A stretch of 61,070 nt of DNA. It comes from Betaproteobacteria bacterium. GTDB lineage: Bacteria > Pseudomonadota > Gammaproteobacteria > Burkholderiales > Rhodocyclaceae. This document shows positions 22,053-32,449 of the stretch, piece after piece (position 1 is the stretch's first letter; every line of letters starts with the position of its first letter). The notes beneath the pieces were generated by a model. That model did no database searches and was not told the DNA's origin. It saw only the letters and a program-made list of their open reading frames with translations. The DNA lies in NCBI GenBank assembly GCA_009777925.1, contig WRKX01000002.1:1-61070 (forward strand), read 5' to 3'. The translations under genes were made by a program, and so were the position numbers.

Positions 22053-25000
22053 CTACACCTCCGGCAGCGGCGCGAACAATGCTTCTAAATCGGAAGAGTC
22101 AAATTTGACATGTTTATCGGTTTGTTCGGAAAGAATGCCGGCGGCAAGATCGGCCTTTTGTTCCTGGAGAGCAATGATTTTCTCCTCGATACTGTTGGCA
22201 ACGATCAATTTGTAGACGAAGACCGGCTTATCCTGCCCTATGCGGTGCGCCCGGTCTGTTGCCTGATTTTCTACCGCCGGATTCCACCAGGGATCATAAT
22301 GAATTACCGTATCCGCCGCTGTCAGATTAAGGCCGACTCCGCCCGCTTTCAGGCTAATCAAAAAGATGGGAACTTTTCCGCTCTGAAAGGTATGCACCGG
22401 TGTTTCCCGGTCCTTGCTTGTGCCGGTCAAAATGGTATACGAAAGATTGGCGTGCTCCAGTTCCTGGCGGATCAGGTCCAACATGGCGGTAAATTGGGAA
22501 AAGAGAAGAATGCGGCGTCCTTCTGCCACCATTTCCGGTAACATGTCCATCAACAGGTTGAGCTTGGCTTTCTCCCGTATTTTTCGGGCGGCGATGGATT
22601 TGACCAGGCGCGGGTCGCAACAGACCTGGCGCAGCTTCAGGAGCGCGTCGAGAATGACAATCTGGCTGCGGGTAAACCCGTGTTGGGCGATTTCCAGGCG
22701 TACCCGTTTGTCCATTGCGGCGCGCACGGCTTCATAAAGGTCGCGTTGCCCGCCGGAAAGTTCAATTCTTCTTATAATGATGGTCTTTTCCGGTAATTCT
22801 TTTGCCACTTCATCTTTTTTGCGGCGCAGGATAAAGGGATGAATACGGCGGGCAAGTAAATCTCGCCGCAGGAGATCGCCCTGCTTCTCGATCGGGTTTC
22901 TCCATAAACGAACAAAGTTTTTATGGTCGCCCAAAAAACCGGGGAGAAGAAAATCAAACTGCGTCCAAATTTCGCCAAGGTGATTTTCCAAAGGCGTTCC
23001 GGTAAGACAAAGGCGATGGCGGGCGCGCAACTGGCGCACAATGGCGGCGCTTTTGCTACGCGCATTTTTTATCATCTGCGCTTCGTCCAGCACCAGTAAA
23101 TGATATTCGTACTTGATGAGCCTCGCGCTGTCACGCCAGAGAAGCGGATAAGTTGTCAGTACGACATCGTACTCAGGAATACGCTCAAACATAGTGTCCC
23201 GCTCCTGGCCATGCAGGCTCAAGATATGCAAATCCGGCGCAAAGGATGAAGCCTCGTTTTTCCAGTTAAAAATGAGCGAAGTGGGAAGAATGATCAGGGC
23301 AGGCAGGGTCAGCCGTCCGGCTTCTTTTTCCAGAAGAAGATGAGCAAGCGTTTGCGCGGTCTTCCCCAAGCCCATGTCGTCGGCGAGAATGCCGGAGAGC
23401 TTGTGTTCACGCAGATATTGCAGCCAGGCCAGCCCCTGGCGTTGATAATCGCGCAATTCCAGTTTTATGCCGCGCGGCGGAGCGATTTCTTTGACTCCGT
23501 GGGAATTCTGCAGGCGTTCCGCAAGAGCAAAGATCGAATCATCACCGCGAAACTGCCAGCGGCTGGTGTCTCTGAATGAATCAAGGCGGGTGGCGTCAAA
23601 GCGGGACAGGCGCAAGGTCGTCTCCCCTTCACGGTAGCCGTCGAAAAGATCAATAAGCAGGCGAAGCAGTGGCTTGATCCGTTCCGCCTTTACTTTTAGC
23701 CGTCGTCCATCATCTGTAAACAGGGCGACAATTTCGGCGTCGGGAATATCCGCAAGTTGCAGAGCGTCCAGCCAGCGCGGCTCACGCCGGAGCAGGTTGG
23801 AGAGCATCGGTGCTAGCGGCAGGCGCTCGCCCGCGACAAAGACGCCCATGTCCAGGCCAAGCCAACTGTTTTTTTCCGCATGTAATTCCGCGTCCCATTG
23901 TTCGATTTTATGATAAAAATGGCGAAAATCCGGAGCGTGCCAGACCTGCCAGCCCGCGTTTTGCAGGCGCTTGATTCCTTCTGCCATGAAGTTATCCCAG
24001 GCGGCTTCGCTTGCCAGACCGTACATTTTGCGCGGACGGCGACCGAGAACTTGCAGGAGATGCGCGGGAATGGGTTCCAGGCCAGTTTCCACAAGGGCGG
24101 CCAGCAATTCCTGCTCTTCCCTGGCGCGGCGCTTGATTCGAGCCAGACTGCCGTCAGGCAGAGCGGCGAACGCGCGGGTGTCGTCGCTGGCAAGCACCGC
24201 TTCCCCGTAACAAAAGAATGGCGCCGCATAATCAAACAATGTGGCGGTAGCGGTTTTGTAATTGCGCCAGGAAGACATTTCCCGGATGTCCAGCGAAGCC
24301 AGATGAAGGAGACCGCGTGGCATGGCTTCAATTTCCTGTCCCGATTCAGGTACGGAAGCTATGGCTGGTTCAGGCGTAGATGAGAGGTTTTCTTCTTCCG
24401 GGTCGAAAGAAGAAGAAAACAATGGGGAAACCGGTATAGCCAGCGCCTGTAATGCCGCCAGAGTTTCCGCCGTCAGGGCAAGCGACAGGGGGCCAAGCCA
24501 GCCTTCCTGCCAGTCGAGATACCAGGGCGGCCATATTTTGAGGATGGCGGTTGCGGGAGGGTTTGCCTGAATCAGCGGTTGCCGCTGCCCATCCTTTTCA
24601 TGCCAGATAATTTCCCCTTTCCGGGGCAAGCCTTCATTCAAGGTGACCGGAGGTATGCCGGTAAACAATCTTCCGGTAGCCAGCATGGGGCGCAGCAGGG
24701 CGCTGAGGTCAGCCTTTTGGGTTGGGGAAAGATTGAAAGAGGCGCGAACCGCGCCTGTTTTGTCCGGCACGGCAAGGGGCGTATCCAACAAATGATCAAG
24801 CAAAAAAACATTGTGGATGCCGTTTTCGTTCGGCAGGCAGGGAAGCGTCAGTAATTGATTCAGGACAGGGAGATCGTCTTCCTGCACAAAACGGGGCGGA
24901 TGGCTTAATACCCGTTCGCCTGCCGCCCATGCTCTTGCCTCATGGATATCTGCGCCTTTCAACAGGGCAATGCGCGCACTGGCGAGCGTGTTGTGTTTCA

Positions 25001-25223
25001 GCCATTCCAAGCGATAAAAGATGCGCGTTTTGGTGACGCTTTTTGGCCGTTTTTCAATTGCCAGACTGAAATGCTTCAAGTCGGTCAGCCAGGAAAGCGT
25101 GCCGGATGACATTGCACGCTCAGGGGGAATGACTAGCTTGTGAGCCGCCCCGGCTTCCCGGTTGGCGCTACCATGAATGGCAGGGCTTTTGCGAGACGCG
25201 CGTTCGGAATCTCGCTTTGTCAT
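22053..25223 (-). CDS. SNF2-family DEAD/DEAH-box helicase
   Basis: SGILADDMGLGKTAQTLAHLLLEKEAG, LVLDEAQMIKN, LTGTPLENHLGEIWTQFDFLLPGFLG, RAHRIGQDKPVFVYKLI. Confidence 0.95.
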   Translation of the reverse strand: MTKRDSERASRKSPAIHGSANREAGAAHKLVIPPERAMSSGTLSWLTDLKHFSLAIEKRPKSVTKTRIFYRLEWLKHNTLASARIALLKGADIHEARAWAAGERVLSHPPRFVQEDDLPVLNQLLTLPCLPNENGIHNVFLLDHLLDTPLAVPDKTGAVRASFNLSPTQKADLSALLRPMLATGRLFTGIPPVTLNEGLPRKGEIIWHEKDGQRQPLIQANPPATAILKIWPPWYLDWQEGWLGPLSLALTAETLAALQALAIPVSPLFSSSFDPEEENLSSTPEPAIASVPESGQEIEAMPRGLLHLASLDIREMSSWRNYKTATATLFDYAAPFFCYGEAVLASDDTRAFAALPDGSLARIKRRAREEQELLAALVETGLEPIPAHLLQVLGRRPRKMYGLASEAAWDNFMAEGIKRLQNAGWQVWHAPDFRHFYHKIEQWDAELHAEKNSWLGLDMGVFVAGERLPLAPMLSNLLRREPRWLDALQLADIPDAEIVALFTDDGRRLKVKAERIKPLLRLLIDLFDGYREGETTLRLSRFDATRLDSFRDTSRWQFRGDDSIFALAERLQNSHGVKEIAPPRGIKLELRDYQRQGLAWLQYLREHKLSGILADDMGLGKTAQTLAHLLLEKEAGRLTLPALIILPTSLIFNWKNEASSFAPDLHILSLHGQERDTMFERIPEYDVVLTTYPLLWRDSARLIKYEYHLLVLDEAQMIKNARSKSAAIVRQLRARHRLCLTGTPLENHLGEIWTQFDFLLPGFLGDHKNFVRLWRNPIEKQGDLLRRDLLARRIHPFILRRKKDEVAKELPEKTIIIRRIELSGGQRDLYEAVRAAMDKRVRLEIAQHGFTRSQIVILDALLKLRQVCCDPRLVKSIAARKIREKAKLNLLMDMLPEMVAEGRRILLFSQFTAMLDLIRQELEHANLSYTILTGTSKDRETPVHTFQSGKVPIFLISLKAGGVGLNLTAADTVIHYDPWWNPAVENQATDRAHRIGQDKPVFVYKLIVANSIEEKIIALQEQKADLAAGILSEQTDKHVKFDSSDLEALFAPLPEV

Positions 25224-25226
25224 TGC

Positions 25227-26750
25227 TTACCGGGAAAGATAAAAGATGGCAAGCAACGTTAGAGTCAACGCGCCGTTTATGCAGAGGAGGAAAGCAAGCC
25301 ATTTCTGTCGCGCGGCGAGACGGGTGAGTTTTTCCTCCAGAAGGGCGTGCGGATTTTTTTCCGGTTTGGCGAGTGTTTGGTGCAGAAGTCTGGGTAGTTG
25401 CGGCAATTCCCGCGCCCAGCGCGGCGCTTCTTCCCGGATGCTTTTCAGCACTCCCCGCCAGCCAATCTGTTCGCTCATCCAGCGTTCCAGAAAAGGTTTG
25501 GCGGTTTGCCACAAATCCAACTCAGGATCAAGTTGCCGCCCTAATCCTTCGATATTGAGAAGGGTTTTTTGCAGCATGACCAGTTGTGGCTGAATTTCCA
25601 CATCAAACTGGCGACAGGTCTGGAAAAGGCGAAAGAGCAGCTTGCCGAAAGAAATATCCTTTAACGGGCGGGCGAAAATCGGTTCACACACGGCGCGAAT
25701 GCTTGCCTCGAACTCGTCAATATGGGTATCGGCGGGAACCCAGCCGGATTCGACATGGTTTTTTGCCACGGTTCTATAGTCGCGGCGGAAAAAAGCAAGA
25801 AAGTTTCGCGCCAGATAATTTTTGTCGTGTTCGGTGAGGGCGCTGACGATACCGAAGTCCAGCGCGATATAACACCCGTCCTCGCGGACGAAGATATTGC
25901 CCGGATGCATGTCGGCATGGAAAAAACCGTCGCGGAAAACCTGGGTAAAAAATATTTCTACACCTGTTGCGGCCAGACGGGACAAATCCACGCCCTGCTC
26001 GCGCAAGGCTTCAGTTTTTGAAATCGGAATGCCGCGCATCCGCTCCATAACCATTACGGTCGGAGTACACCATTCCCAATAAACCTCCGGGATGAGGAGC
26101 AAGTCGGAATCCGCAAAATTGCGCTTAAGTTGCGAACAATTGGCGGCTTCCCGCATCAAATCCAGTTCAAAGCGCAGATATTTGGCAAATTCCGCAACGA
26201 TTTGCCGGGCTTTCAGGCGTCTGGCGTCGCGCAGGATTTTTTCCAGCAGCGTTGCCGCCGTATCCATCAAGGCGAGATCGTGCTCGATAACCCGTTCGAT
26301 ATCCGGGCGGAGAATCTTGACCGCTGCCTCACGCCCATCCGGCAGGCGGGCGAAATGCACTTGTGCGACCGAGGCCGAAGCGACTGGTTTTTCCTCGAAT
26401 TGGGCGAAGACCTCATGCGCGGGGCGACCATAGGCGCGGGAAATTTCAGCCAGCGCCAATTCCGAAGCGAATGGCGGAACCTGATCTTGCAGGAGGGAGA
26501 GTTCATCGGCAATGTCCTGCGGCAGCAGGTCACGGCGGGTGGAAAGAGCCTGCCCGAATTTCACGAAAATAGGCCCCAGGCGCTCCAGTGCGTTTTTGAG
26601 GCGCAGGGCGCGCGGTCGGGAAAGATCGCGCCAGAAACAGAATGTATTTAAACAACGAGCGATTCCGGGATGGGCGATGGCGAGCACCATCTGATCCAGC
26701 CCATAGCGGTTGGCGACAAACAGAATTTTCAGGAGGCGAAAGAAACGCAT
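25227..26750 (-). CDS. ubiB: Ubiquinone biosynthesis regulatory protein kinase UbiB
   Basis: [37 protein letters not shown]...[30 protein letters not shown]1/UbiB. Confidence 0.96.
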   Translation of the reverse strand: MRFFRLLKILFVANRYGLDQMVLAIAHPGIARCLNTFCFWRDLSRPRALRLKNALERLGPIFVKFGQALSTRRDLLPQDIADELSLLQDQVPPFASELALAEISRAYGRPAHEVFAQFEEKPVASASVAQVHFARLPDGREAAVKILRPDIERVIEHDLALMDTAATLLEKILRDARRLKARQIVAEFAKYLRFELDLMREAANCSQLKRNFADSDLLLIPEVYWEWCTPTVMVMERMRGIPISKTEALREQGVDLSRLAATGVEIFFTQVFRDGFFHADMHPGNIFVREDGCYIALDFGIVSALTEHDKNYLARNFLAFFRRDYRTVAKNHVESGWVPADTHIDEFEASIRAVCEPIFARPLKDISFGKLLFRLFQTCRQFDVEIQPQLVMLQKTLLNIEGLGRQLDPELDLWQTAKPFLERWMSEQIGWRGVLKSIREEAPRWARELPQLPRLLHQTLAKPEKNPHALLEEKLTRLAARQKWLAFLLCINGALTLTLLAIFYLSR

Positions 26751-26840
26751 AGATCAGGGATCGGAAGACAGGGATCAGGTATCAGACAAACCCCTCTGAT
26801 GCCTGAACCATGGAGCGGTTTTGTTCAAAGGCTTACATTT

Positions 26841-26970
26841 TACGTAACCCTCTCCCGGCCTGATTTGCGGACAGCAATCTCCTCTCCCGCAAGCGGGAGA
26901 GGGAACGACATTGCCATCTGTAAGACCTCCCCTCTCCCACTTGTCGGAGAGGGGTCGGGGGAGAGGGCTG
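26841..26970 (+). repeat. Composite palindromic repeat, copy 1
   Basis: CTCTCCCGCAAGCGGGAGAGGGAACGACATTGCCATCTGTAAGACCTCCCCTCTCCC...: two GC-rich palindromes with a conserved spacer; a diverged copy lies at about 34715..34836 in reverse. Confidence 0.8.
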
Positions 26971-27037
26971 ACCGTGCTGAGATTGCTTTCAGCCTGGAGA
27001 AAAAGTGTACGCACTTAAATCAAAACCGCCCTAAGCG

Positions 27038-28183
27038 CTACCGCAATTGCTCCAGCAGCAGGGCGAGAATTTTTTTTGCGCTCTCGGAATGGTCGACGCC
27101 GCCTTCCGCGGAAAGTACCTGAATGCGTGTCGTGTCGTCTGCCGCGCGCAGATAGATGCGATATTGCGCTGGTGAAAGCGTGTTTTTACTGCTGCCGCCC
27201 CAGGAGAAGAGGCGCGAAAACCAGCCTTGTTCTTTCTTCCTGCTGTCAATTTCTGCCGGGTCTACGTAACGGACAAAATAGAGGCCGCGGCTGCGGTCCC
27301 GATCTTCGACGGTGAACCCGACGCGATCCAAGGCGAGGCCAACCCGCCGCCAAGCGCGGTCAAAACGCTCTTCCACTTCCAGCAAACTACCGTCGTCGCC
27401 AGAGACCAGACGGGCGCGGTCTTCCACGCTGGCGCTGGCGATTGCCGCTTCGGCGCGACGCTCATCGCTGCCTAGGCGAATCATCAGGCGACGCAGCATT
27501 TCCGCTTCCAGCTCAGGGTCGGAAGCGGCAGGCTGCCAGCGGGTATCGTCTTTGGCGGAAGAAGTGTAGACCTCTTCCATGCGCCGGTTGCTGATAAAAA
27601 TATCCGTTGTGTCCGGCGTTTCGCCCGGCTCAAAGCGGGTGCGGAATTTGTCCCGCTCGCTGCTGGAATAGAGCGCGTCAAATATGCGCCCGATGGTGTT
27701 GCGGATGAAATCGCTGGGGATGTTGGCGCGGTTTTCTGCCCAATCGGTTTCCATGATGCCCGCTTCCGGCGCTTCAATGGCGATAATGAAACCAAGCTCC
27801 TGCCAGAAATCCTTGACCGATTCCCACAGGCGATCCGGCGGCATTTTTGTGACCAGCCAGCGTTGATTGCCGGAGCGTTCGATACGCAGGTCTTCAATTT
27901 CCGGCAGGACGCTGGAATTTTGCGCCTGATCGGGGGCGCGCTCAGCGGAATATTCGGAGTAGGTTGCGCTGCCCCTGCCGGAAGAATCCGGCACGGTAAA
28001 GCGGTCATCGCGGGAGAGCTGGGTTAAATCCGGCGGAATTTCCAGCGTGGGAACCCGGCGGCTGGCGGATTTGTAATCAATTTTTTTTGTTTCCGGGATC
28101 ATGCCGGCGCAGGCGGTAAGCGCGAGCGCAAGCAGTATCGCCAAAGGCGTGCGGAGGAAAATTCGCGCGCGGTTCTGACTCAT
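27038..28183 (-). CDS. bamC: Outer membrane assembly lipoprotein BamC
   Basis: Lipobox LALTACAGM; IDYKSASRRVPTLEIPPDLTQLSRDDRF...; NlpB/DapX family, adjacent to dapA. Confidence 0.9.
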   Translation of the reverse strand: MSQNRARIFLRTPLAILLALALTACAGMIPETKKIDYKSASRRVPTLEIPPDLTQLSRDDRFTVPDSSGRGSATYSEYSAERAPDQAQNSSVLPEIEDLRIERSGNQRWLVTKMPPDRLWESVKDFWQELGFIIAIEAPEAGIMETDWAENRANIPSDFIRNTIGRIFDALYSSSERDKFRTRFEPGETPDTTDIFISNRRMEEVYTSSAKDDTRWQPAASDPELEAEMLRRLMIRLGSDERRAEAAIASASVEDRARLVSGDDGSLLEVEERFDRAWRRVGLALDRVGFTVEDRDRSRGLYFVRYVDPAEIDSRKKEQGWFSRLFSWGGSSKNTLSPAQYRIYLRAADDTTRIQVLSAEGGVDHSESAKKILALLLEQLR

Positions 28184-28196
28184 ATACCTTTCTCCT

Positions 28197-29090
28197 TTAT
28201 TGGTTGGCGATTACGCCGGCCTGGCGCATGGCGGCGGCGACTTTGCGCTGCCCTTCTTCGCCGAGTCTGGTAAGCGGCAGGCGAATGCCATCCTGTATCA
28301 ATCCCAGTTGCGCGACCGCCCATTTGACCGGGATGGGGCTGGTTTCGACGAACAGGTCGCGGTGCAGGCCGGCGAGACGGAAATGGATTTCCCGCGCGGT
28401 TTCGATATGCCCGGTGCGCATGGCGGCGCACATTTTATGCATCAGGTAGGGCGCGACATTGGCGGTCACGGAAATGACTCCGTGATAACCCAGAAACAGA
28501 CTGGTAAGCGCGGTCGCGTCGTCGCCGCTGTACAGGGCGAACGAGCGTTCAAGGGCGCTGACCTGCTCGACCAGATCGCTGGCGCGGGCGATATTGCCGG
28601 TTGCATCCTTGATTCCAACCACATTGGGAATTTCCGCCAGGCGGAGCACGGTTTCGTTAGCCATGTCGGCGACGGTGCGTCCCGGCACGTTATAGAGGAT
28701 CAGGTCAATGTTTACCTTTTCCGCAATGGTGGCGAAATGGCGGTAAATGCCTTCCTGGCCGGGCTTGTTGTAATAGGGAACGACGGACAGGGTCGCGTTC
28801 ACGCCAGCGTTTTTGGCAAAACGGGAAAGCTCAATTGCCTCGGCGGTGGAATTTGCGCCGGTGCCGGCAATGACCGGAATGCGTTGATCTGCGTATTCCA
28901 CGCACTTTTCGATCAGTTGGCGGTGTTCGTTGACATCTACGACCGGGGATTCGCCGGTGGTGCCGACAATGGCGATGCCGTCCGTCTTCTCCCGGACGTG
29001 GAAATCAACCAGGCGCTTTAACGCGGCAAAATCAAGCTCGCCAGCGGCGGACATGGGCGTGACAAGCGCGACGAGAGAACCGTAAATCAT
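28197..29090 (-). CDS. dapA: 4-hydroxy-tetrahydrodipicolinate synthase
   Basis: MIYGSLVALVTPMSAAGELDFAALKRLVDFHVREKTDGIAIVGTTGESPV...ILYNVPGRTVADM. Confidence 0.97.
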   Translation of the reverse strand: MIYGSLVALVTPMSAAGELDFAALKRLVDFHVREKTDGIAIVGTTGESPVVDVNEHRQLIEKCVEYADQRIPVIAGTGANSTAEAIELSRFAKNAGVNATLSVVPYYNKPGQEGIYRHFATIAEKVNIDLILYNVPGRTVADMANETVLRLAEIPNVVGIKDATGNIARASDLVEQVSALERSFALYSGDDATALTSLFLGYHGVISVTANVAPYLMHKMCAAMRTGHIETAREIHFRLAGLHRDLFVETSPIPVKWAVAQLGLIQDGIRLPLTRLGEEGQRKVAAAMRQAGVIANQ

Positions 29091-29173
29091 GTTGTTTCCA
29101 GGAGCGGCAGCAATAAAAATGTCCATTGTACCTGAATGCTGAAATACTGAAAGGGCGAAGAGAACAGAAAGAC

Positions 29174-29200
29174 GGCGCAGCGTTTCATATACGCTGCGCC
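29174..29200. terminator. Hairpin downstream of pilin 1 (candidate terminator)
   Basis: GGCGCAGCGT-TTCATAT-ACGCTGCGCC: perfect 10-bp arms, followed on the minus strand by GTCTTTCTGTTCTC. Confidence 0.55.
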
Positions 29201-29243
29201 TGGACGTGGTGTGCCGGAATCAGGCTGAATTTTGCCAATGCGG

Positions 29244-29720
29244 TCAAGCGCATCCCTTGGGTTTGAATTTATTGCTGATTGTGCCGGAGCAAACCCAGGT
29301 GCCGTCTGGATTACGGGAAATAACCAACTGATTGCTTCCGGCGGTAGACAATACCGTGTGCGCTGAGTAGCCGAAGGTCGCGGTGATTGTAGCGGTGCTG
29401 CTTAACGGGTCTGATACCTGCGGCACGCCGGCATTGGCGGGGCAAGTTCCAAACGAGGCATGTTTAGGGTCTACGACCAGATTGGAACAGGCGTAGCCGA
29501 TATGACAATCGTTTGCCCCTGTTCCCAGGGGGAAACGCCCTTCGCCAAGGCAAAGCTCCAGGGAGCTGCGGATATTGTTCATTTCGCCGTATACGCGCAT
29601 AGCCTGGGTACGAGCGACGTAGTTCTGATACTGTGGAATGGCGATGGCGGCCAGGATGCCGATGATGGCAACCACAATCATCAGTTCGATAAGGGTAAAG
29701 CCAGACAAGGATGTTTTCAT
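29244..29720 (-). CDS. Type IV pilin (PilA-like), copy 1
   Basis: [42 protein letters not shown]: prepilin leader and hydrophobic helix. Confidence 0.95.
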   Translation of the reverse strand: MKTSLSGFTLIELMIVVAIIGILAAIAIPQYQNYVARTQAMRVYGEMNNIRSSLELCLGEGRFPLGTGANDCHIGYACSNLVVDPKHASFGTCPANAGVPQVSDPLSSTATITATFGYSAHTVLSTAGSNQLVISRNPDGTWVCSGTISNKFKPKGCA

Positions 29721-29762
29721 GGAAACGCGCTTTCTTGTTTTTAAAGGCACTTATACATTTGT

Positions 29763-29778
29763 ATCAAGATCTATGCCA
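29763..29778 (-). promoter_or_regulatory. sigma54-like -24/-12 motif upstream of pilin 1
   Basis: Minus strand TGGCAT-AGATC-TTGAT, 42 bp upstream of the pilin ATG; same pattern as upstream of pilin 2. Confidence 0.4.
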
Positions 29779-29807
29779 GAAAGGGCAACAGGCAGTTGGG
29801 CATAAGA

Positions 29808-29831
29808 AAAACCCCCGTAACCGGGGGTTTT
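29808..29831. terminator. Rho-independent terminator downstream of pilin 2
   Basis: AAAACCCCCG-TAAC-CGGGGGTTTT: perfect 10-bp arms with A/T flanks on both sides. Confidence 0.9.
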
Positions 29832-29877
29832 AGGGAAAGTTGTGCAGCGCGTGAGTTACGCTACAGCGCCTATCCGA

Positions 29878-30348
29878 TCAGGTGCAGCCCTTGGGCAGGT
29901 GCTTGGCTTGAATTCCAGTGCTACCGCAGACATAAGAGCCACTGCTTTGGCGTGCCATGTTCAAGGTAGTGCCGGTGAGCATGGTGTGCGCTGCATTGCC
30001 GAATGTCGTGGTGAGGATGGTGTTGGAACGCAGCGCATCAATTTGCGGTACGCCCATGTTGGGCGGGCAAGCCGTACCATCGTCCTGCCTGGTAGCACCT
30101 AATACTATCGTGGAACAGGTGTAGCCTAAAAAGCAGTTATTCACGGCGGCTGAATTCCCCAGGCCTGTGCGACCTTCGTTCAGGCAGACCTCTACACCTG
30201 TGCGAACAGTGTTCAGTTCGCCATATGCGCGAGTGACCTGAGTGCGAATGACGTAGTCCTGATACTGGGGAATAGCAATAGCGGCCAGAATACCAATAAT
30301 GGCAACAACGATCATCAGTTCGATCAAAGTAAAGCCTTGTTGTTTCAT
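29878..30348 (-). CDS. Type IV pilin (PilA-like), copy 2
   Basis: [59 protein letters not shown]: type IV pilin. Confidence 0.96.
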   Translation of the reverse strand: MKQQGFTLIELMIVVAIIGILAAIAIPQYQDYVIRTQVTRAYGELNTVRTGVEVCLNEGRTGLGNSAAVNNCFLGYTCSTIVLGATRQDDGTACPPNMGVPQIDALRSNTILTTTFGNAAHTMLTGTTLNMARQSSGSYVCGSTGIQAKHLPKGCT

Positions 30349-30420
30349 GATAGTTTCCTTTCAGTTAGTTGAACAAAGAAGACAGGCTAATATCTTGCGA
30401 GTCTCTTCCGCAGATGATAA

Positions 30421-30436
30421 ATCAAAAACCATGCCA
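30421..30436 (-). promoter_or_regulatory. sigma54-like -24/-12 motif upstream of pilin 2
   Basis: Minus strand TGGCAT-GGTTT-TTGAT, 72 bp upstream of the pilin ATG. Confidence 0.4.
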
Positions 30437-30583
30437 TGTCCTGAATAGAGGCGCAACAAGAAATGAATATTTTGTAAAAACCGGTAAATGGCCCGGCCAA
30501 GCCGGAGAAAACAGGAGGGCAAGAAGATATGATATTATACTGTTTGTTTGCCAATACCCTGTCTTGCCAGCAATGTTACTTTT

Positions 30584-30605
30584 TGGCACAGTTCTTACTG
30601 TGCCA
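30584..30605. terminator. Hairpin downstream of xerC
   Basis: TGGCACAGT-TCTT-ACTGTGCCA: perfect 9-bp arms about 30 bp after the xerC stop; no clear T-tract on the minus strand. Confidence 0.45.
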
Positions 30606-30635
30606 GACTATGCAATCTTTCTGGCGCTATCTGCC

Positions 30636-31607
30636 TCATTCCTCTTCCCGATAACGGGCGCGTGGGTGCGCCTGATCATAAACCCGGCTCAAGTGCTGAA
30701 AATCAAGATGGGTATAAACCTGGGTAGAGGCAATGCTGCTGTGTCCCAGCATTTCCTGCACGGCGCGCAGGTCGCCGCTGGACTGAAGAAGATGGGAAGC
30801 AAAGGAATGGCGCAGAATGTGCGGATGCACCCGCCTGGCGCCGGTCAGATTAGAGAGCAACGCGCGCCGGGCAAGACGCAGCTCGATCATGCGAACCCCT
30901 AGGCGTTTGCCGCGCCGCCCGACAAAAAGCGCCGGCTCATCCGGGTTTGCCAGAGCGGCGCGAGCCTCTTTCCAGGCAGCGAGAGCCTGTCTTGCCTGCT
31001 CGCCAACCGGCACAATCCGGGTTTTGTCGCGCTTGCCCGTTACCCGGACTTCGCCCGTTTCCACCATCGTGGCAAGGTCAGTGAAATCAAGCGCGGCAAG
31101 TTCGGCAAGCCTTAAGCCGGAAGAATAAAAAAGCTCAAACATCGCCTGATCGCGTCGGCCCAGGCGCTCATCGTCTTCACCGGCTGCTCCTCCACCCGCG
31201 TCGAGAAGCGCCATACACGCTTCCACCGAAAGCGCGCCCGGCAGTTTGCGCGGAGATTTTGGCGGGCGCAGGTTAGCGCAAGGGTTATCCCGGCGCTTTT
31301 CCGTCTGTTGCAGATAACGAAAAAAACCGCGCCAGGCGGAAAGCAGGCGAGCAAGCGAGCGCCCTGACAGGCCACCGGCATGCAGATGCGCAATCTGGCG
31401 GCGGATAAACGCGGTATTGATAACGCACACATCAAGATTGTCCGCCGCGTCCAGCAGACGCTGCAAATCACGGGCGTAGTTTTTCGCGGTATTGGACGCC
31501 TGCCGACGCTGCGCGGTAAGCACGGCCAGCCAATCTTTTACCTTTGCGGCGTTCTCTATGGCAATACAGCCCTCTGCGGCAGCGGATGCTCTGACTGGAA
31601 GCATCAT
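30636..31607 (-). CDS. xerC: Tyrosine recombinase XerC
   Basis: LFYSSGLRLAELAALDFTDL...VHPHILRHSFASHLLQSSGDLRAVQEMLGHSSIASTQVYTHLDFQHL. Start inferred from the conserved region. Confidence 0.93.
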   Translation of the reverse strand: MMLPVRASAAAEGCIAIENAAKVKDWLAVLTAQRRQASNTAKNYARDLQRLLDAADNLDVCVINTAFIRRQIAHLHAGGLSGRSLARLLSAWRGFFRYLQQTEKRRDNPCANLRPPKSPRKLPGALSVEACMALLDAGGGAAGEDDERLGRRDQAMFELFYSSGLRLAELAALDFTDLATMVETGEVRVTGKRDKTRIVPVGEQARQALAAWKEARAALANPDEPALFVGRRGKRLGVRMIELRLARRALLSNLTGARRVHPHILRHSFASHLLQSSGDLRAVQEMLGHSSIASTQVYTHLDFQHLSRVYDQAHPRARYREEE

Positions 31608-31693
31608 CCCCGCGCACCCCAACCTACAGACTGCGCTTCGTGAGAGGGGCGGAGGGAGAAGGTGGGCAACAAAACACGCATCAGGAAATAACC

Positions 31694-32380
31694 TCAAGCC
31701 GCCTTGAGGCAACGGGCAAGCGCGGCGGACACTATTTCAGCCATTCGTTGCAGATAAAGCGTTCCCATCCCGGCATAAAAACGTTCCGGCTCTTCGCTGC
31801 CCATCGCCAGGATGCCCCTGCCGCCGAATTCGCCGGGAACCCTGAGTTGGGTCAACGCCTGTGAGCGGATATGCCGGACTTCCTGCCCGAACAGGACGGG
31901 TACGGGCAGGTCATCCTTGCTGCCGCAGTAGGGTTTTTCCAGCTTTTCCAGAGTGCTGTCCAGAGATTCGCCAACGGCGACAAAACCCGGCGGACAACGC
32001 CTGCCAGGATTTGTGCGCCAGAGCAGGTCGACATGCGGCACGGCGAAATCCTCCCGCAGGTGCATCACCGTCAAATGCGTAACCGCCTCCGCTTTCTCCG
32101 CGCCCAAAAGGGCGAGGGTGAGACGCTGCATTTTTTCACTGATCGCGTCATTGTCTTCGCCATAGCCGGAAAGCTCCTGATATTTCCGTTCCAGTTTCCT
32201 GATTTGATCCCTGTATGTAATGATCTGTCGCTCAGTCAGGGAAATGGCGCGTCCCCCGTAAGGGTGGGGAACAAAAACCGCCGCCAGCCGGTCGGCGTAT
32301 TGCTCGAAAAATTGCGTATTTGCCTCCAGATAACACATCACGCTTTCAGCGGAAAGCGCCTCGTTTTTTTTATCGCTCAT
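31694..32380 (-). CDS. DUF484 family protein
   Basis: SAESVMCYLEANTQFFEQYADRLAAVFVPHPYGGRAISLTERQI; DUF484 pattern, upstream of xerC. Confidence 0.9.
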   Translation of the reverse strand: MSDKKNEALSAESVMCYLEANTQFFEQYADRLAAVFVPHPYGGRAISLTERQIITYRDQIRKLERKYQELSGYGEDNDAISEKMQRLTLALLGAEKAEAVTHLTVMHLREDFAVPHVDLLWRTNPGRRCPPGFVAVGESLDSTLEKLEKPYCGSKDDLPVPVLFGQEVRHIRSQALTQLRVPGEFGGRGILAMGSEEPERFYAGMGTLYLQRMAEIVSAALARCLKAA

Positions 32381-32449
32381 CGAAATCTCCGCTCGGCAAA
32401 AGCTATCAGGTAATTATAGCGTAATGCGTAGTCGCCGGGATTGAAGGCG

